A stretch of 64,000 nt of DNA from Halomonas sp. M20 (GCF_020622265.1 NZ_JACNMQ010000009.1:1-64000), one strand, 5' to 3'. Counted from the first letter of the stretch, positions 51,009-61,103 are shown. A program made the numbers and translations. Notes: generated by a model from the letters alone, not told the origin.

Positions 51009-52340
51009 CTATAGAGGCAGTGCGATACGCACACAAAGCCCCTCTTCCTTCGAAGCAGAAAACGTCACCTCACCGTGATACTGCGCAACGATCTGCTTCA
51101 GAATCGCCAGCCCCAGTCCATACCCGGGGGTACTTTCATCCAAACGTTTACCCCGCTCACCGAGTTGGGATAACGCCGCGGCTTGTACCCCAGGCCCATC
51201 ATCCTCGATCTCGAAGACTAGGCCCTGGTCTTGAGCCTGCTCCTGAAATATGCGACATATCACATGTTCATGTGCCCATTTGCCCGCGTTGTCCAGCACG
51301 ATACCCAGCATCTCGTTCAGATCCTGGCGTTCCACCGCGACGCTTTGTTTCGCGGGTAATCCCACCTCGAGCTCGAAGCGTTTGTCGGGATAGAGCGTTC
51401 GGATCATGTCGACCAAGGTACCCGCTTCCTGGGCGACCACCGCATGTTGGGCGCTACCCGGTCCGGCGAAGCGGGCCCGCCGTAACCCGGAGGTCAACTG
51501 TGTTTGCATTCCTTCCAGGCGTTCGAGCATACGTTGCCGGCGCCGGTCATCGATCGGTCGACGCCCTCGCAACACCTGGGTAACGGCCGCCAGCGGGGTT
51601 TGCAGCGTATGGGAGAGGTTGGCGACCGCCTCCCGGGAACGCTGCAGGCGACGCTGCAACTCATCCATGAAATGATTTAGTTGAATGAGCAATTCATCCA
51701 ATTCAGAAGGGCAGTCAAGGTCAAGCCTCTCGCGCTGGCCCGCCTGAAACTCGGCGAGCTGATTCTGCAACCTTGCCAAGGGACGAAGACTGCGGTTGAC
51801 CGCTACTAAGTTCATGAGAATCAGCAATACAAGAACGAGCCCAGCGATCCCCCCCACCCACCAGTGCAGGGCCCCCAGGCCATCCTCTACCTGAGCGAAG
51901 TCCTCCCCTACCAGCAACACGCCAGGCTTGCCATTCAATTCGAAGCTGTCTCGGTAGACGAGCAGCTGGCGCCCCTGCCATTGCACCTCGAAAAGCCGAG
52001 CATCCGCACCGTCCAGGTACGAATCCAGGGGCGCGAGCCAGTCTGGATGCGATGAGTAGGTCCGATCACCCACGCGCAATACATAAAGATGGTGAAAGAC
52101 CTCTCTGGTAGGCGAGTCGGTTTCCAGCCATTGGCTTGGCGCCTCTTCCAGGCGCTCCAGCCTGTCGAGGGTGTAACGGGCCTCCTGACGCAACCGGTCA
52201 CCCAGAAAATCCCAAGCCAGATCCCGCAGCAGGATGCCATGTAGAAACCAGGTGACCCCCACGATGACCAATGCCACCAACCCCAATCGGATCAGTAGAT
52301 TGAAGCGTAGGCTGCGTCGATCAAAGGGAAGGAAAGACAT
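51009..52340 (-). CDS. copS: Copper-type sensor histidine kinase
   Basis: 443 aa. Two TM helices flank a periplasmic sensor (residues about 35-165), then HAMP-like linker, H-box VANLSHTLQTPLAAV, N-box LGIVLDNAGKWAHEH and G-box EDDGPGVQ / GYGLGLAIL. Overall close to the PhoQ/QseC style of kinase. ATG at 52340 overlaps the response regulator by 20 nt; a GTG four codons earlier is an alternative. Copper sensing is inferred from location. Confidence 0.87.
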   Translation of the reverse strand: MSFLPFDRRSLRFNLLIRLGLVALVIVGVTWFLHGILLRDLAWDFLGDRLRQEARYTLDRLERLEEAPSQWLETDSPTREVFHHLYVLRVGDRTYSSHPDWLAPLDSYLDGADARLFEVQWQGRQLLVYRDSFELNGKPGVLLVGEDFAQVEDGLGALHWWVGGIAGLVLVLLILMNLVAVNRSLRPLARLQNQLAEFQAGQRERLDLDCPSELDELLIQLNHFMDELQRRLQRSREAVANLSHTLQTPLAAVTQVLRGRRPIDDRRRQRMLERLEGMQTQLTSGLRRARFAGPGSAQHAVVAQEAGTLVDMIRTLYPDKRFELEVGLPAKQSVAVERQDLNEMLGIVLDNAGKWAHEHVICRIFQEQAQDQGLVFEIEDDGPGVQAAALSQLGERGKRLDESTPGYGLGLAILKQIVAQYHGEVTFSASKEEGLCVRIALPL

Positions 52341-52986
52341 AACCCTGCCCACGCCGAGTCTGGATATGGTTCTTGCCCAGTAGCCGGCGCAACCGACCTA
52401 CATATACCTCGACCAGATTAGGCGCAGCGGCATCCTGTTCCAGGGTATAAAGCTGATCGAGCAAGCGGATCTTCGAGTGCACACGATCCGGATGGCGCAT
52501 CAGGTAGCGTAACAGGCAGTACTCGGTCGCGGTCAGGGTATGCCAGGTGCCATCGGCATCACATACACGCTTGGTCGCCTCGTCCAGGGCGATGCCATTG
52601 ACGCTCAGGGTGGTTTCCACCGCACTACTTCCGCGCCGTAGCAAGGCATGCAGTCGGGCCAATAGTTCGGCCTCATGATAGGGCTTGGTCAGATAATCAT
52701 CCGCGCCACCGTGCAGACCCTCCACCTTGTCTTCCCAACTGTCTCGGGCGGTCAAGGCGATAATGGGCAGATGGCGGCCGCTGCGCCGCCAACGTTTCAA
52801 CAGCTCCAGCCCCGAGCCATCCGGTAGTCCAAGGTCGAGTATCGCGAGGCTATAGTCCTCACTGTTCATCAAGGCCTCCGCCTCACGCATCAGACCGGCA
52901 ACATCCACCCGATAGCCTTCGTCTTCCAATGCTTCCGACAGGCTATCGGCCAGCAGATCATCATCCTCGACAAGCAATAAGCGCAT
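52321..52986 (-). CDS. copR: OmpR/PhoP-type response regulator
   Basis: 221 aa. Receiver domain with phospho-Asp in LAILDLGLPDGSG (Asp near 51), switch T/S and Lys (ALTARDS, TKPYH), and C-terminal winged helix (LTATEYCLLRYLMRHPDRVHSKIRLLDQLY). Such regulators bind head-to-tail hexamers with 11-bp period, matching the TTCAG-N6-TTCAG boxes found in this island, so I propose it as their regulator. Its own gene has no box upstream and is probably read from copA1. Confidence 0.87.
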   Translation of the reverse strand: MRLLLVEDDDLLADSLSEALEDEGYRVDVAGLMREAEALMNSEDYSLAILDLGLPDGSGLELLKRWRRSGRHLPIIALTARDSWEDKVEGLHGGADDYLTKPYHEAELLARLHALLRRGSSAVETTLSVNGIALDEATKRVCDADGTWHTLTATEYCLLRYLMRHPDRVHSKIRLLDQLYTLEQDAAAPNLVEVYVGRLRRLLGKNHIQTRRGQGYVFPSL

Positions 52987-53008
52987 AAGCTATCTCACTG
53001 ACACTGAC

Positions 53009-53800
53009 TTAGTGGCTATGGCCGTCGTCGTAATGGCCATCTTCGCTCTTGGCATTATCCTTCCTGGCTTCTTCTTCGTCGTCTTCGGAAGCCATCGCCG
53101 CTGATGAAGGCTCATCCGCAGAAGCCTCCTCTTTCTTGGTAGCTGATGATCCCATCATGGCGCTCATATCGCCGTGCTCGTGATCGTGACCATCATCGGC
53201 CTGCCCGCCGGAGCCCTTGGAGGGCGAGGAGCCCATCATGCTACTCATATCGCCGTGCTCGTGATCGTGGCCGTCATCGGCTTGGCCACTTGAGGCCATC
53301 TTTTGTGGTTCGACCAACGCGGTGTACTGCTGCTCCGAGAGCTCGGGCAGCTTCTGCAGGAAGGCCACCATCTCCCAGAGTTCCTGGTCTTCATGGGTTT
53401 CGCCCCAGGCCGGCATGCCAGTCATCTTGATACCGTGCTTGACGATCCAGAACTGCTGCGCCGGGTTGCCGGTCTCCCCCGAGGGTAATGCCGGGGGCTT
53501 GGGATTGAGCCCGGCCCGCAGCACCGTCTCTTCGGCACCGGGTTTCATATGACAAGCTACACACAGCGCATCGTAGGAACGCGCTCCCTGAGCGACCATC
53601 TCTTGATCGTCGAGTTTGGGGACTTCAATTTCGTCCGCCCGTGCCTCGACGGAGTTACGCATCGTAGTATGAATCGCCCACTGGCTCAGTGCCGCATGGG
53701 GATCACTCGCGGCGACGTTATAAAAACCGCTGTAGATGAAGGCGATACCGCCGGCGATCAGCAACAACAGCGCTAGCACCACTCCGTAAAACAAACGCAT
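53009..53800 (-). CDS. c-type cytochrome with His/Met copper-binding tail
   Basis: 263 aa. N-terminal anchor helix, then a single-haem cytochrome c domain (CVACH, residues 80-84; distal Met candidate TGMPAWGE). After residue 170 come two copies of a 27-aa unit, GQADDGHDHEHGDMSSMMGS, and an acidic tail ending GHYDDGHSH. The tail should bind copper. Located between copB1 and copR on the same strand. A haem protein with a copper-binding tail next to multicopper oxidases suggests an electron sink or donor for Cu oxidation. Confidence 0.85.
   Translation of the reverse strand: MRLFYGVVLALLLLIAGGIAFIYSGFYNVAASDPHAALSQWAIHTTMRNSVEARADEIEVPKLDDQEMVAQGARSYDALCVACHMKPGAEETVLRAGLNPKPPALPSGETGNPAQQFWIVKHGIKMTGMPAWGETHEDQELWEMVAFLQKLPELSEQQYTALVEPQKMASSGQADDGHDHEHGDMSSMMGSSPSKGSGGQADDGHDHEHGDMSAMMGSSATKKEEASADEPSSAAMASEDDEEEARKDNAKSEDGHYDDGHSH
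53135..53287 (-). repeat. 81-bp coding repeat in the cytochrome tail
   Basis: Two copies of an 81-bp unit encoding a 27-residue His/Met segment (DGHDHEHGDMS core). Differences are mostly silent, pointing to recent duplication by slippage. Confidence 0.7.
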
Positions 53801-53836
53801 ATATTTCTCCTGTCAGGGGATTTGTACCATTTATTT

Positions 53837-54604
53837 TTAGAACCACATTCTCACGCCTGCAACGACACCGGTGCCTTCCGGCTCGTTACCCAGCTCCCGA
53901 GTGATATCGGCGGTGTCACCGTATTGCTTTTGCCAATAGCCGCCGATATAAGGGGCGAATTTACGGGAAATTTCGTAGCGAAGCCGCATGCCCACGCGCA
54001 CCGAGTTGAGCCCTTTACCCACGCCGAATTCGGGCACTTCCTGGGCAGCGGCGGTAATTTCGGTACGTGGTTGCAGGTAAGTGCGCTGGGTCAGGCGCAG
54101 GTCGTATTCGGCCTCGAAATCCGCGGATACATCGCCTTCGTCACTAACGCGCAAGCCGGTGTCGACCTCGAAGCGATAGGGCATCTGACCGAACAGGCTC
54201 AGCACGGCAAAGCCGCGTTCGGGATGATCGTTCGAGGCAATGCCGCCTTGATAGCCGACGCCCCCCTGCAGTTCCCAGAAATCGGCGATCAAGTGGCTAT
54301 AGAGCAGATCGAGAGACTCGAACTCGGCGTCCTCGCCATCGCCCTGCACGTTCGCGCCTTCACCCTTGATGTAGACACGCTGGATGTCGCCGCCGTACCA
54401 GCCCTGGAAATCCCAGACCACCGCCTCTTCATTCTCGTCGGTCCAGTCGTATTCCAGCCGATCGATCAGGAAGGTGCCAAAATAGTGCTCGGTCATCGGC
54501 GCTCCCCAACCGGGAGGGGCGTCATAGTCATCGGCATGGGCCGGCACTGTCAGCATTATCGCCAGCGCACTCGCACCGGCTAATTCTCTTGCAATAAACC
54601 GCAT
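53837..54604 (-). CDS. copB: Outer-membrane copper resistance protein CopB (copy 1)
   Basis: 255 aa. Signal peptide ending PAHADD; barrel strands with the family patterns DRLEYDWTDENEEAVVWDFQGWYGG, QGGVGYQGGIASNDHPERGF and ISRKFAPYIGGYWQKQYGDTAD, ending VVAGVRMWF. Short Met-free N-terminus as in copB2. 13 nt after copA1 on the same strand. Confidence 0.9.
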   Translation of the reverse strand: MRFIARELAGASALAIMLTVPAHADDYDAPPGWGAPMTEHYFGTFLIDRLEYDWTDENEEAVVWDFQGWYGGDIQRVYIKGEGANVQGDGEDAEFESLDLLYSHLIADFWELQGGVGYQGGIASNDHPERGFAVLSLFGQMPYRFEVDTGLRVSDEGDVSADFEAEYDLRLTQRTYLQPRTEITAAAQEVPEFGVGKGLNSVRVGMRLRYEISRKFAPYIGGYWQKQYGDTADITRELGNEPEGTGVVAGVRMWF

Positions 54605-54617
54605 CGACTAAAACTCC

Positions 54618-56555
54618 TCAAGCGACCTTGACGACCCGGAACATACCCGCGTCCATGTGATAAAGCAGATGACAATGAAACGCCCAGCTTCCCGGGGCAT
54701 CGGCACTGACCAAGGCGGATACGCGCTCGCCAGGCTTGACGTTCAGGGTATGCTTGCGCGGGATCAGCTCACCGGCGCCATTTTCCAGCTCCATCCACAT
54801 GCCGTGCAGGTGGATAGGGTGCTCCATCATGGTGGTATTGAAGAAGATCAACCGCAGCCGCTCGCCATGCTCGAACAGGATGGGTCCATCGACCTCGCTG
54901 AACTTCTCGCCATCGAAGGACCACATGTAACGCTCCATGTTGCCGGTCAACTGCAACTCCAGCTCGCGGCCCGGCGAACGTTGGTCCGGCCATGGGGAGT
55001 AGGCTTTGAGATCACTGTAGGTCAGCACATGACGTTCCTGCGGATCGATACCGATTCCAGGCTGGTCATAACGTGAGCCTGGCTGTGCCGTACCGGCGGA
55101 CAACAAGCCACCTGCCGGCGTGGCGCTCTGCATGTTCGAATGATCCATGCCCTGCATGTTCGAATGATCCATGCCCTGCATGCTCGAATGATCCATACCC
55201 TGCATGTTCGAATGATCTATGCCCTGCATGCTCGAATGGTCCATGCCCTGCATGTTCGAATGATCCATGCCCTGCATGTTCGAATGGTCCATGCCCTGCA
55301 TGTTCGAATGGTCCATGCCCTGCATGTTCGAATGATCCATGCCCTGCATGTTCGAATGATCCATGCCTGACATATCGGAGTCATCCATATCTGTCATGGC
55401 AGAGTGATCCATACCGCCATGCCCGGCCATGGCTTCCATGCCCCGGTCCGCGATTCGACGCCGCTCCGGAATGGGAGCCACCATGCCAAGACGCGGCGCC
55501 AGGGTGCCCCGTGCATATCCGCTACGGTCCATGGCTTCTGCGAAGATCGTATAGGCGCGGTTCACGTCGGGCTCGACGAGCACGTCGTAGGTTTCCGCCA
55601 CGGCAATACGAAACTCATCCACCGGCACCGGCTGCACCGGCTGCCCATCCGCAGCAACCACGGTCATCTTCAGCCCGGGAATACGCACATCGAAATAGCT
55701 CATCGCCGAACCATTGATCACCCTCAAGCGTAGCTTCTCACCCGGTTTGAACAGGCCCGTCCAGTTGTCCCGGGAAGCATGGCCGTTCAACAGATAGGTA
55801 TAGGTACTACCGGTGACATCGGCGATATCCCGGGAACTCATGCGCATCTGTTCCCACATCGAGCGCTGCGCCAGGGTATCGCCGAGGCCGTTCTTCGCCA
55901 CGTCATCGAAGAAGTCGGCGATGGTGCGCTCCTGGTAGTTGTAGTAGCCTTCCGCCACCTTCAGGTTGCGGAAAACCGTTTCCGGCTCTTCGAATGTCCA
56001 ATCCGTGAGTAGCAGCACATGCTCACGATCATAGGAGAATGGTTCGGGCTGCGCGGCGTCGATGATCATCGGGCCCGCGTGACCGAGTTGCTCCTGCAAT
56101 CCCGAGTGGCTGTGGTACCAGTAGGTGCCGTTCTGATTAACAGGAAAGCGCGCGGTGAAGTTCTGTCCCGGCGCGATGCCGGCAAAGCTGATTCCCGGCA
56201 CGCCATCCATTTCCGGCGGCAAAATCAGGCCATGCCAATGTATCGAGGTATCCTCGTCGAGCAGGTTGACGACCTTGAGCGAAGCGTCATCCCCTTCACG
56301 CAAGCGAATCAATGGGCCAGGGCTGGTACCGTTCAGAGTGATAGGGCGGGCCTTGCGGCCGGCAATGGGGAGCGACTCGCGACGCACCGCAAGGGATATA
56401 TCGCGGCCCTGCACGGCGCCGTGTGGATAGACGTTATTGATGCCGCTGGGATTGGCCCAGGCAGGGCGCAGCCCCAAGGCAGCGGTCGACAAGCCCAGCG
56501 CGGAGGCGATCTTGAGTAGCTGACGCCGTGATAGCGTCGATGTTGGCGATGCCAT
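54618..56555 (-). CDS. copA: CopA-family multicopper oxidase with Met repeats (copy 1)
   Basis: 645 aa. Tat signal [13 protein letters not shown]; cupredoxin copper ligands [32 protein letters not shown] and [16 protein letters not shown]. Ten repeats of an octapeptide GMDHSNMQ lie in the central Met-rich insert (about residues 395-475), which binds Cu+. First gene of the copA1-copB1-cytochrome-copR-copS-cusF-copA2-copB2 series. A TTCAG box with exact spacing lies upstream. Confidence 0.95.
   Translation of the reverse strand: MASPTSTLSRRQLLKIASALGLSTAALGLRPAWANPSGINNVYPHGAVQGRDISLAVRRESLPIAGRKARPITLNGTSPGPLIRLREGDDASLKVVNLLDEDTSIHWHGLILPPEMDGVPGISFAGIAPGQNFTARFPVNQNGTYWYHSHSGLQEQLGHAGPMIIDAAQPEPFSYDREHVLLLTDWTFEEPETVFRNLKVAEGYYNYQERTIADFFDDVAKNGLGDTLAQRSMWEQMRMSSRDIADVTGSTYTYLLNGHASRDNWTGLFKPGEKLRLRVINGSAMSYFDVRIPGLKMTVVAADGQPVQPVPVDEFRIAVAETYDVLVEPDVNRAYTIFAEAMDRSGYARGTLAPRLGMVAPIPERRRIADRGMEAMAGHGGMDHSAMTDMDDSDMSGMDHSNMQGMDHSNMQGMDHSNMQGMDHSNMQGMDHSNMQGMDHSSMQGIDHSNMQGMDHSSMQGMDHSNMQGMDHSNMQSATPAGGLLSAGTAQPGSRYDQPGIGIDPQERHVLTYSDLKAYSPWPDQRSPGRELELQLTGNMERYMWSFDGEKFSEVDGPILFEHGERLRLIFFNTTMMEHPIHLHGMWMELENGAGELIPRKHTLNVKPGERVSALVSADAPGSWAFHCHLLYHMDAGMFRVVKVA
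55132..55371 (-). repeat. Ten tandem 24-bp repeats coding the CopA Met motif
   Basis: Ten 24-bp units (ATGTTCGAATGATCCATGCC plus CTGC on the plus strand, with few changes) code for GMDHSNMQ, with two GMDHSSMQ and one GIDHSNMQ. Near-identity at silent sites means recent expansion or gene conversion. Not a CRISPR: no spacers, in frame throughout. Confidence 0.9.
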
Positions 56556-56586
56556 GAAACGTTTTCCTGACGAGTAAATGGTCGCC

Positions 56587-56618
56587 AGTATGCTGCAACA
56601 GACTGAAAATAAGCTGAA
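56587..56618 (-). promoter_or_regulatory. TTCAG-N6-TTCAG box with -10, before copA1
   Basis: Minus strand TTCAGCTTATTTTCAG (56603..56618), 10 nt, CATACT (56587..56592). Start site about 25 nt before the copA1 ATG. Reference instance of the motif. Confidence 0.78.
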
Positions 56619-56626
56619 TTCCGCCT

Positions 56627-58153
56627 CTACAGTAGATGTTCGATGCCAAGCAGGCCGAGCATCCAGGCCTTGAAACGACGCGTGAAGCTGCCCGGCTCCT
56701 CGGTCAGGGCCACCATCTGCCCATCCACTTGCGTATACCAGACCGGCCTTCCCTTATCGCGCAACCCAAGCGCGTAGCTGTGTCCCGGGTCCATGCCGCG
56801 ACGTGCCTGGGCCCAGAGCTGACGCGTCAATTTCGGGCTATCGATCAGCAACCCCACCTCGCTGTTCCACCACACTGCGCGAGGGTCGGCGTTTAGCGAA
56901 CCCACGAACAGGCGCCGTTCGTCGAAGGCCATGGCCTTGGTGTGCAGGCTCGATATCTTTCCGCTCGCGGGCAAGCCCTCCCCCCGCTCGGGGTTAGCGC
57001 GCAATTCGTATAACCGCGCGCCATTGCCCAGCAGTTCGGCGCGCCACGGCGTGTAAGCGCTGTGCAGGGAGGGCAAATCCGTGGCCTCCAGGGCGTTGGT
57101 CAGGATCGTCACCTCGATGCCGCGTCGCGAAAGCTGCGCCTGATAATCGATGCTGGCCTGAGTGGGAATGACATAGGGCGAGACGATCAGCAGGCGTCGT
57201 TCCAGCTGGTGGAAGGCATCACCCAACTGGCCCAACAGCGTCGTGCCAAGGGCGGGGTAGCCGACATTGGCAAGCTTGTCGGGCAAGTCCCACAGGGCGA
57301 TGGCCGGTGCCCAGGTCAACGATCCCAGCAGGGCGTCCGGACCACCGACGAGACGATATCTCGCCAGCAATTCACCCTCTGGTGAAGGACGCGCTTCGGT
57401 GTGTGTCACGAGGTTGCGCCAGGCCCTGGCCGACGCCCGCTCGAAACGCCCGACCGGTACTGCCAATGGATGGTTCCAGTAGGCATCGAAACTTGCCGAG
57501 AGGACATTCACCGTGGGCCCTACTGCCACCACGTCGAGGTCGTCGAAATTGTCTTCGTCGGCGATGGCAAAATATTCGTCGGCCAGATTGCGCCCGCCGG
57601 TGATGGCCACGGCGTTGTCCGTCAGCCACAGCTTGTTATGCATGCGCTGATGGAGACGGTCAAAATCGGCCACCAGCGCCAGATGGTAGGTCAGCCAGAA
57701 GCTCCGCCCCACGGGGATCGGATTGAACAGCCGCACCTGGACGTTGGGGTGGCTGGCGAAGGCGGCCAGCAGTTCCTGCTTGCCGAGGCTGGCAGTATCG
57801 TCCAGCAGCAGGCGCACCCGCACGCCACGCTCTGCCGCCTTGAGCATGCGTTCGAGCAGCGCCCGCCCGGCGAGATCGTCCTCGAGAATGTAGCTCTGTA
57901 CGTCGAGGGTCTTCTGCGCATGGTTGGCCAGCGATGCCCGCAGGGCGAAGGCCTCGCGGCCATCGCCGAGCAGACGCACGCCATTCGCCGCTTTTTGCCC
58001 CTGGCTCGCCTGATCGGCCCAGGCGCCCAGATAGGTCGTCTTCACAGCCGCTGAAGGCAGCGCCGTCGAGGGCAGCCGGTTCACGTCGACCGTGCCGCAA
58101 CCAGACATCAGCATGCCGAGCAATAGCGGGAGGAGTTGCTTTGCCAGTTTCAC
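56627..58153 (-). CDS. Phospholipase D-like (cardiolipin-synthase-related) lipoprotein
   Basis: 508 aa. Signal peptide with lipobox LMSGC. Two HKD motifs: [18 protein letters not shown] (about residue 170) and [18 protein letters not shown] (about residue 405). Family roles are phosphatidyl transfer or phosphodiester cleavage in the envelope. Start is a GTG at 58153 because the signal peptide begins there; a palindrome TTACTAAAAGTAA (58166..58178) just upstream could be a regulator site. Confidence 0.85.
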   Translation of the reverse strand: MKLAKQLLPLLLGMLMSGCGTVDVNRLPSTALPSAAVKTTYLGAWADQASQGQKAANGVRLLGDGREAFALRASLANHAQKTLDVQSYILEDDLAGRALLERMLKAAERGVRVRLLLDDTASLGKQELLAAFASHPNVQVRLFNPIPVGRSFWLTYHLALVADFDRLHQRMHNKLWLTDNAVAITGGRNLADEYFAIADEDNFDDLDVVAVGPTVNVLSASFDAYWNHPLAVPVGRFERASARAWRNLVTHTEARPSPEGELLARYRLVGGPDALLGSLTWAPAIALWDLPDKLANVGYPALGTTLLGQLGDAFHQLERRLLIVSPYVIPTQASIDYQAQLSRRGIEVTILTNALEATDLPSLHSAYTPWRAELLGNGARLYELRANPERGEGLPASGKISSLHTKAMAFDERRLFVGSLNADPRAVWWNSEVGLLIDSPKLTRQLWAQARRGMDPGHSYALGLRDKGRPVWYTQVDGQMVALTEEPGSFTRRFKAWMLGLLGIEHLL

Positions 58154-58243
58154 GTAAACGCCAAATTACTAAAAGTAACTCAATTTAACACAACTTTTTA
58201 GTTTCGCGAATTCCGTGTCATCAGCGCCGAAGATCCATCCCCT

Positions 58244-59485
58244 TCAGGGCTGCTCCTTATCGAGTAACCGCTGCACCACATGGCCAATCGATAGCCCCTG
58301 AACCAATATCGAGAACAGCACGATCATATAGGTTATGGTGAGCAGTATGTCCCGTGCTTCACCGCTGGGTATCGCCAAAGCCAGGGCCACGGAAATACCC
58401 CCGCGCAACCCGCCCCAGGTCAGTATCCTGATGGAGCCTTTGCGAAAGCCCAGCTGTTTGCGCAGCAGCATGATCGGTACGCCTATCGTCGAGAAACGCA
58501 CGATCAGCATGATGGCGATCAATGCCCCACCGACCCACAACAGTCCGGATTCGAAAGGAATCAGCAACACCTCGAGCCCGATGAGTACGAACAGCAGGGT
58601 GTTGAGTATCTCGTCGATCAGCTCCCAGAAGGCATCGAGCTGTTCGCGAGTAACATCCGACATGGCGCTCTTGCGCGCCTTGTTACCCACCAGCAAACCG
58701 GCCACCACCATGGCAATCGGTCCCGAGGCGTGTAGCGCCAGCGCCAGCGCATAGCCTCCCAGCACCACGGCCAGAGAGATAAGCACCTCGATGCGGTATT
58801 CATCGATACTGCGCATCAACCAATAGGCCAAGCCCCCGACCACAAGCCCCAAGGCAACACCGCCACCGGCCTCGATCAGAAACAGTTTGCCCGCATGAGT
58901 GAACGTCAGCGCCTCGCTGCCCGTGGCGGCCCCCAGCAGCAAGGTAAAGACCACCACCGCCACACCATCGTTGAATAGCGACTCACCGACGATGCGCAGC
59001 TCCAGATCCACCGGGGCGTTGGCCTGGCGCAGGATACCCAGCACCGCAATGGGATCGGTGGGGGAAATCAGCGCACCGAAGACTAGGCAGTACATGAATG
59101 GCACCGCAAAGCCGAACAGACCGAGTAGATAATAAGCGGCAGCGCCAATGGTGAGGGTCGAGATCACCACGCCGAAAGTGGCCAGGAAGCCGATCGACCA
59201 GCGGTAACGCTTGAGCCGATCCAGATCCACGTGCAAAGCGCCGGCAAAGAGCAAAAACGACAGCATGCCGTCCATCAGCAGCTTGTTGAAATCGATCCGT
59301 GACAGCAGGTTTTCGGCGTGGTCCTCCAGGGCGGTGTACCCTAGCCAGGACAAGCCATGCATCCCCGCCGAGAGCGCAAGGGCGATCGCCATGACCCCGA
59401 TGGTGGTGGGCAAGCGAATGAACCGATGGTTGAGCCAGGCGAAAAGTGCCGTAAGCGAGACGATGATTGCGATGAGGTTCAGCAT
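58244..59485 (-). CDS. CPA1-family Na+/H+ antiporter
   Basis: 413-aa inner-membrane protein with about 12 helices. GALISPTDPIAVLGIL carries the TDP substrate motif, and GESLFNDGVAVVVFTLL has the ND of the cation site, as in NhaP/SOD-type exchangers. TWGGLRGGISVALALAI is the helix-10 arginine region. Exports Na+ (or K+) for H+, sensible in a halophile. No soluble regulatory tail. Confidence 0.9.
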   Translation of the reverse strand: MLNLIAIIVSLTALFAWLNHRFIRLPTTIGVMAIALALSAGMHGLSWLGYTALEDHAENLLSRIDFNKLLMDGMLSFLLFAGALHVDLDRLKRYRWSIGFLATFGVVISTLTIGAAAYYLLGLFGFAVPFMYCLVFGALISPTDPIAVLGILRQANAPVDLELRIVGESLFNDGVAVVVFTLLLGAATGSEALTFTHAGKLFLIEAGGGVALGLVVGGLAYWLMRSIDEYRIEVLISLAVVLGGYALALALHASGPIAMVVAGLLVGNKARKSAMSDVTREQLDAFWELIDEILNTLLFVLIGLEVLLIPFESGLLWVGGALIAIMLIVRFSTIGVPIMLLRKQLGFRKGSIRILTWGGLRGGISVALALAIPSGEARDILLTITYMIVLFSILVQGLSIGHVVQRLLDKEQP

Positions 59486-59551
59486 GCGCCTTCCTTTACC
59501 TTCGTTTTTCTAAACCGGCCATGCCAGTACGGGAATCAGAATACTATAAAA

Positions 59552-59573
59552 AACGCCGCCCGAAGGCGGCGTT
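59552..59573 (-). terminator. Intrinsic terminator of ahcY
   Basis: 9-bp stem AACGCCGCC / GGCGGCGTT with a CGAA loop, followed on the minus strand by TTTTTTAT. Confidence 0.88.
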
Positions 59574-59597
59574 ACAACGTTGATTCAGCGTATCTTC

Positions 59598-61007
59598 TTA
59601 GTAACGGTATTCATCGGGCTTGAAGGGCCCATCCACCGCCATGCCGGTATACTTGGCCTGCTCATCGCTCAGCTTGGTAATCACACCACCGAAACCTTCG
59701 ACCATATAGCGGGCGACCTCTTCATCGAGGTGCTTGGGCAGAACGGTAACCGAAAGACCCCCGGCTTTATCGTCACCGGTCAGATCGGCAAAACGCCGCT
59801 CGTACAGATGAATCTGCGCCAGCACCTGATTGGCGAAGGAACCGTCCATGATGCGTGACGGATGGCCTGTGGCGTTGCCCAGGTTCACGAGGCGACCTTC
59901 GGAAAGCAGAATCAGATAGTCGCTGCTCTCAGGATCAAAGTCGTCGGGCTTGCTGTCGCGATAGATCTTGTGCACCTGGGGCTTGACCTCTTCCCAGTGC
60001 CACTGCTTGCGCATGTAGCCGGTGTCGATTTCGCTGTCGAAGTGGCCTATATTGCACACCACCGCGCCCTTCTTGAGCGCCTTGAGCATGGGCGCATCGC
60101 AGGCATTGACGTTACCGGTGCAGGTCACCACCAGGTCGATCTTGCCCAACAGGGCGCTATCGACGTTATCACCGCCTTGATTGACGCCATCCTGGTAAGG
60201 CGACACCACCTCAAACCCGTCCATGCAGGCTTGCATGGCACAGATCGGATCGATCTCGGTGACCTTGACGATCATACCTTCCTGGCGCAAGGAGGCGGCG
60301 GAGCCCTTGCCCACGTCGCCATAGCCGACCACCAGGGCCTGCTTGCCGGAGAGCAGATGGTCGAGACCGCGCTTGATGGCGTCGTTCAGGCTGTGGCGGC
60401 AGCCGTATTTGTTGTCGTTCTTGGACTTGGTGACCGCATCGTTGACGTTGATCGCCGGCACCTTGAGCGTGCTGTCCCGAAGCATTTCCTGCAGGCGATG
60501 CACGCCGGTGGTGGTCTCTTCAGAGATACCATGAATGTTCTTCAGAAGCTCCGGGTACTTGTCATGTAGAAGTCCGGTCAGATCGCCACCATCGTCGAGC
60601 ACCATGTTCGGGGTCCAGCCGTCGGGGCCTTCCACGGTCTGCTCGATGCACCACCAGAACTCCTCTTCGGTCTCGCCTTTCCAGGCAAATACCGGGATAC
60701 CGGCGGCAGCAATGGCTGCGGCGGCCTGATCCTGGGTCGAGAAGATGTTGCAGGAGGACCAGCGCACGGACGCGCCCAGCTCGATCAGGGTCTCGATCAA
60801 CACCGCCGTTTGGATGGTCATGTGAATACAGCCGGCAATGCGTGCACCTGCAAGGGGCTGCTGATCGCGGTACTTGGCACGGATCTTCATCAATGCCGGC
60901 ATTTCGGTTTCGGCGATACGGATTTCGCGCCGCCCCCAATCCGCCAGGGAAATATCGGCAACCTTATAATCCTGAGTGGCAGCGTCGGGATTTGCCATTG
61001 CTGTCAT
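59598..61007 (-). CDS. ahcY: S-adenosylhomocysteine hydrolase
   Basis: 469-aa NAD-dependent enzyme that splits SAH to adenosine and homocysteine. Contains [21 protein letters not shown], the substrate Lys/Asp motif [10 protein letters not shown], and the NAD loop [12 protein letters not shown]-terminal [11 protein letters not shown] is conserved. I start at 61007 with GGAG 7 nt upstream; 22 further codons in frame run into the riboswitch. Controlled by the SAH riboswitch directly upstream. Confidence 0.95.
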   Translation of the reverse strand: MTAMANPDAATQDYKVADISLADWGRREIRIAETEMPALMKIRAKYRDQQPLAGARIAGCIHMTIQTAVLIETLIELGASVRWSSCNIFSTQDQAAAAIAAAGIPVFAWKGETEEEFWWCIEQTVEGPDGWTPNMVLDDGGDLTGLLHDKYPELLKNIHGISEETTTGVHRLQEMLRDSTLKVPAINVNDAVTKSKNDNKYGCRHSLNDAIKRGLDHLLSGKQALVVGYGDVGKGSAASLRQEGMIVKVTEIDPICAMQACMDGFEVVSPYQDGVNQGGDNVDSALLGKIDLVVTCTGNVNACDAPMLKALKKGAVVCNIGHFDSEIDTGYMRKQWHWEEVKPQVHKIYRDSKPDDFDPESSDYLILLSEGRLVNLGNATGHPSRIMDGSFANQVLAQIHLYERRFADLTGDDKAGGLSVTVLPKHLDEEVARYMVEGFGGVITKLSDEQAKYTGMAVDGPFKPDEYRY

Positions 61008-61029
61008 CGTCTTACTCCATTCCGGGGAA

Positions 61030-61103
61030 TGGGCGCCGTTGCATTTGCGACATCCTGTCCGAGCCTCGCGCACGAATTTTCATGCACTGCAGCGCCCCTC
61101 GAA
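61030..61103 (-). promoter_or_regulatory. SAH riboswitch upstream of ahcY
   Basis: Minus-strand sequence starts CGAGGGGCGCTGCA (61101 down), has a variable hairpin, then GCGAGGCTCGG, a second short hairpin and AACGGCGCCC (61031..61040). These are the conserved blocks of the SAH riboswitch (CGAGG-GCGCTGCA, GGCTCGG, AACGGCGCnC), and GGGCGC can pair with GCGCCC over the long range. A hairpin CCATTCC-CC-GGAATGG directly after it ends at the GG of the ahcY ribosome site, a plausible expression platform. High SAH should raise ahcY expression. Confidence 0.85.

Noticed and set aside
55140-55370. Repeat protein on the plus strand opposite copA1
   Set aside because: Produced by the 24-bp repeat read backwards; copA1 accounts for it. 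Also considered as CRISPR, but there are no spacers.
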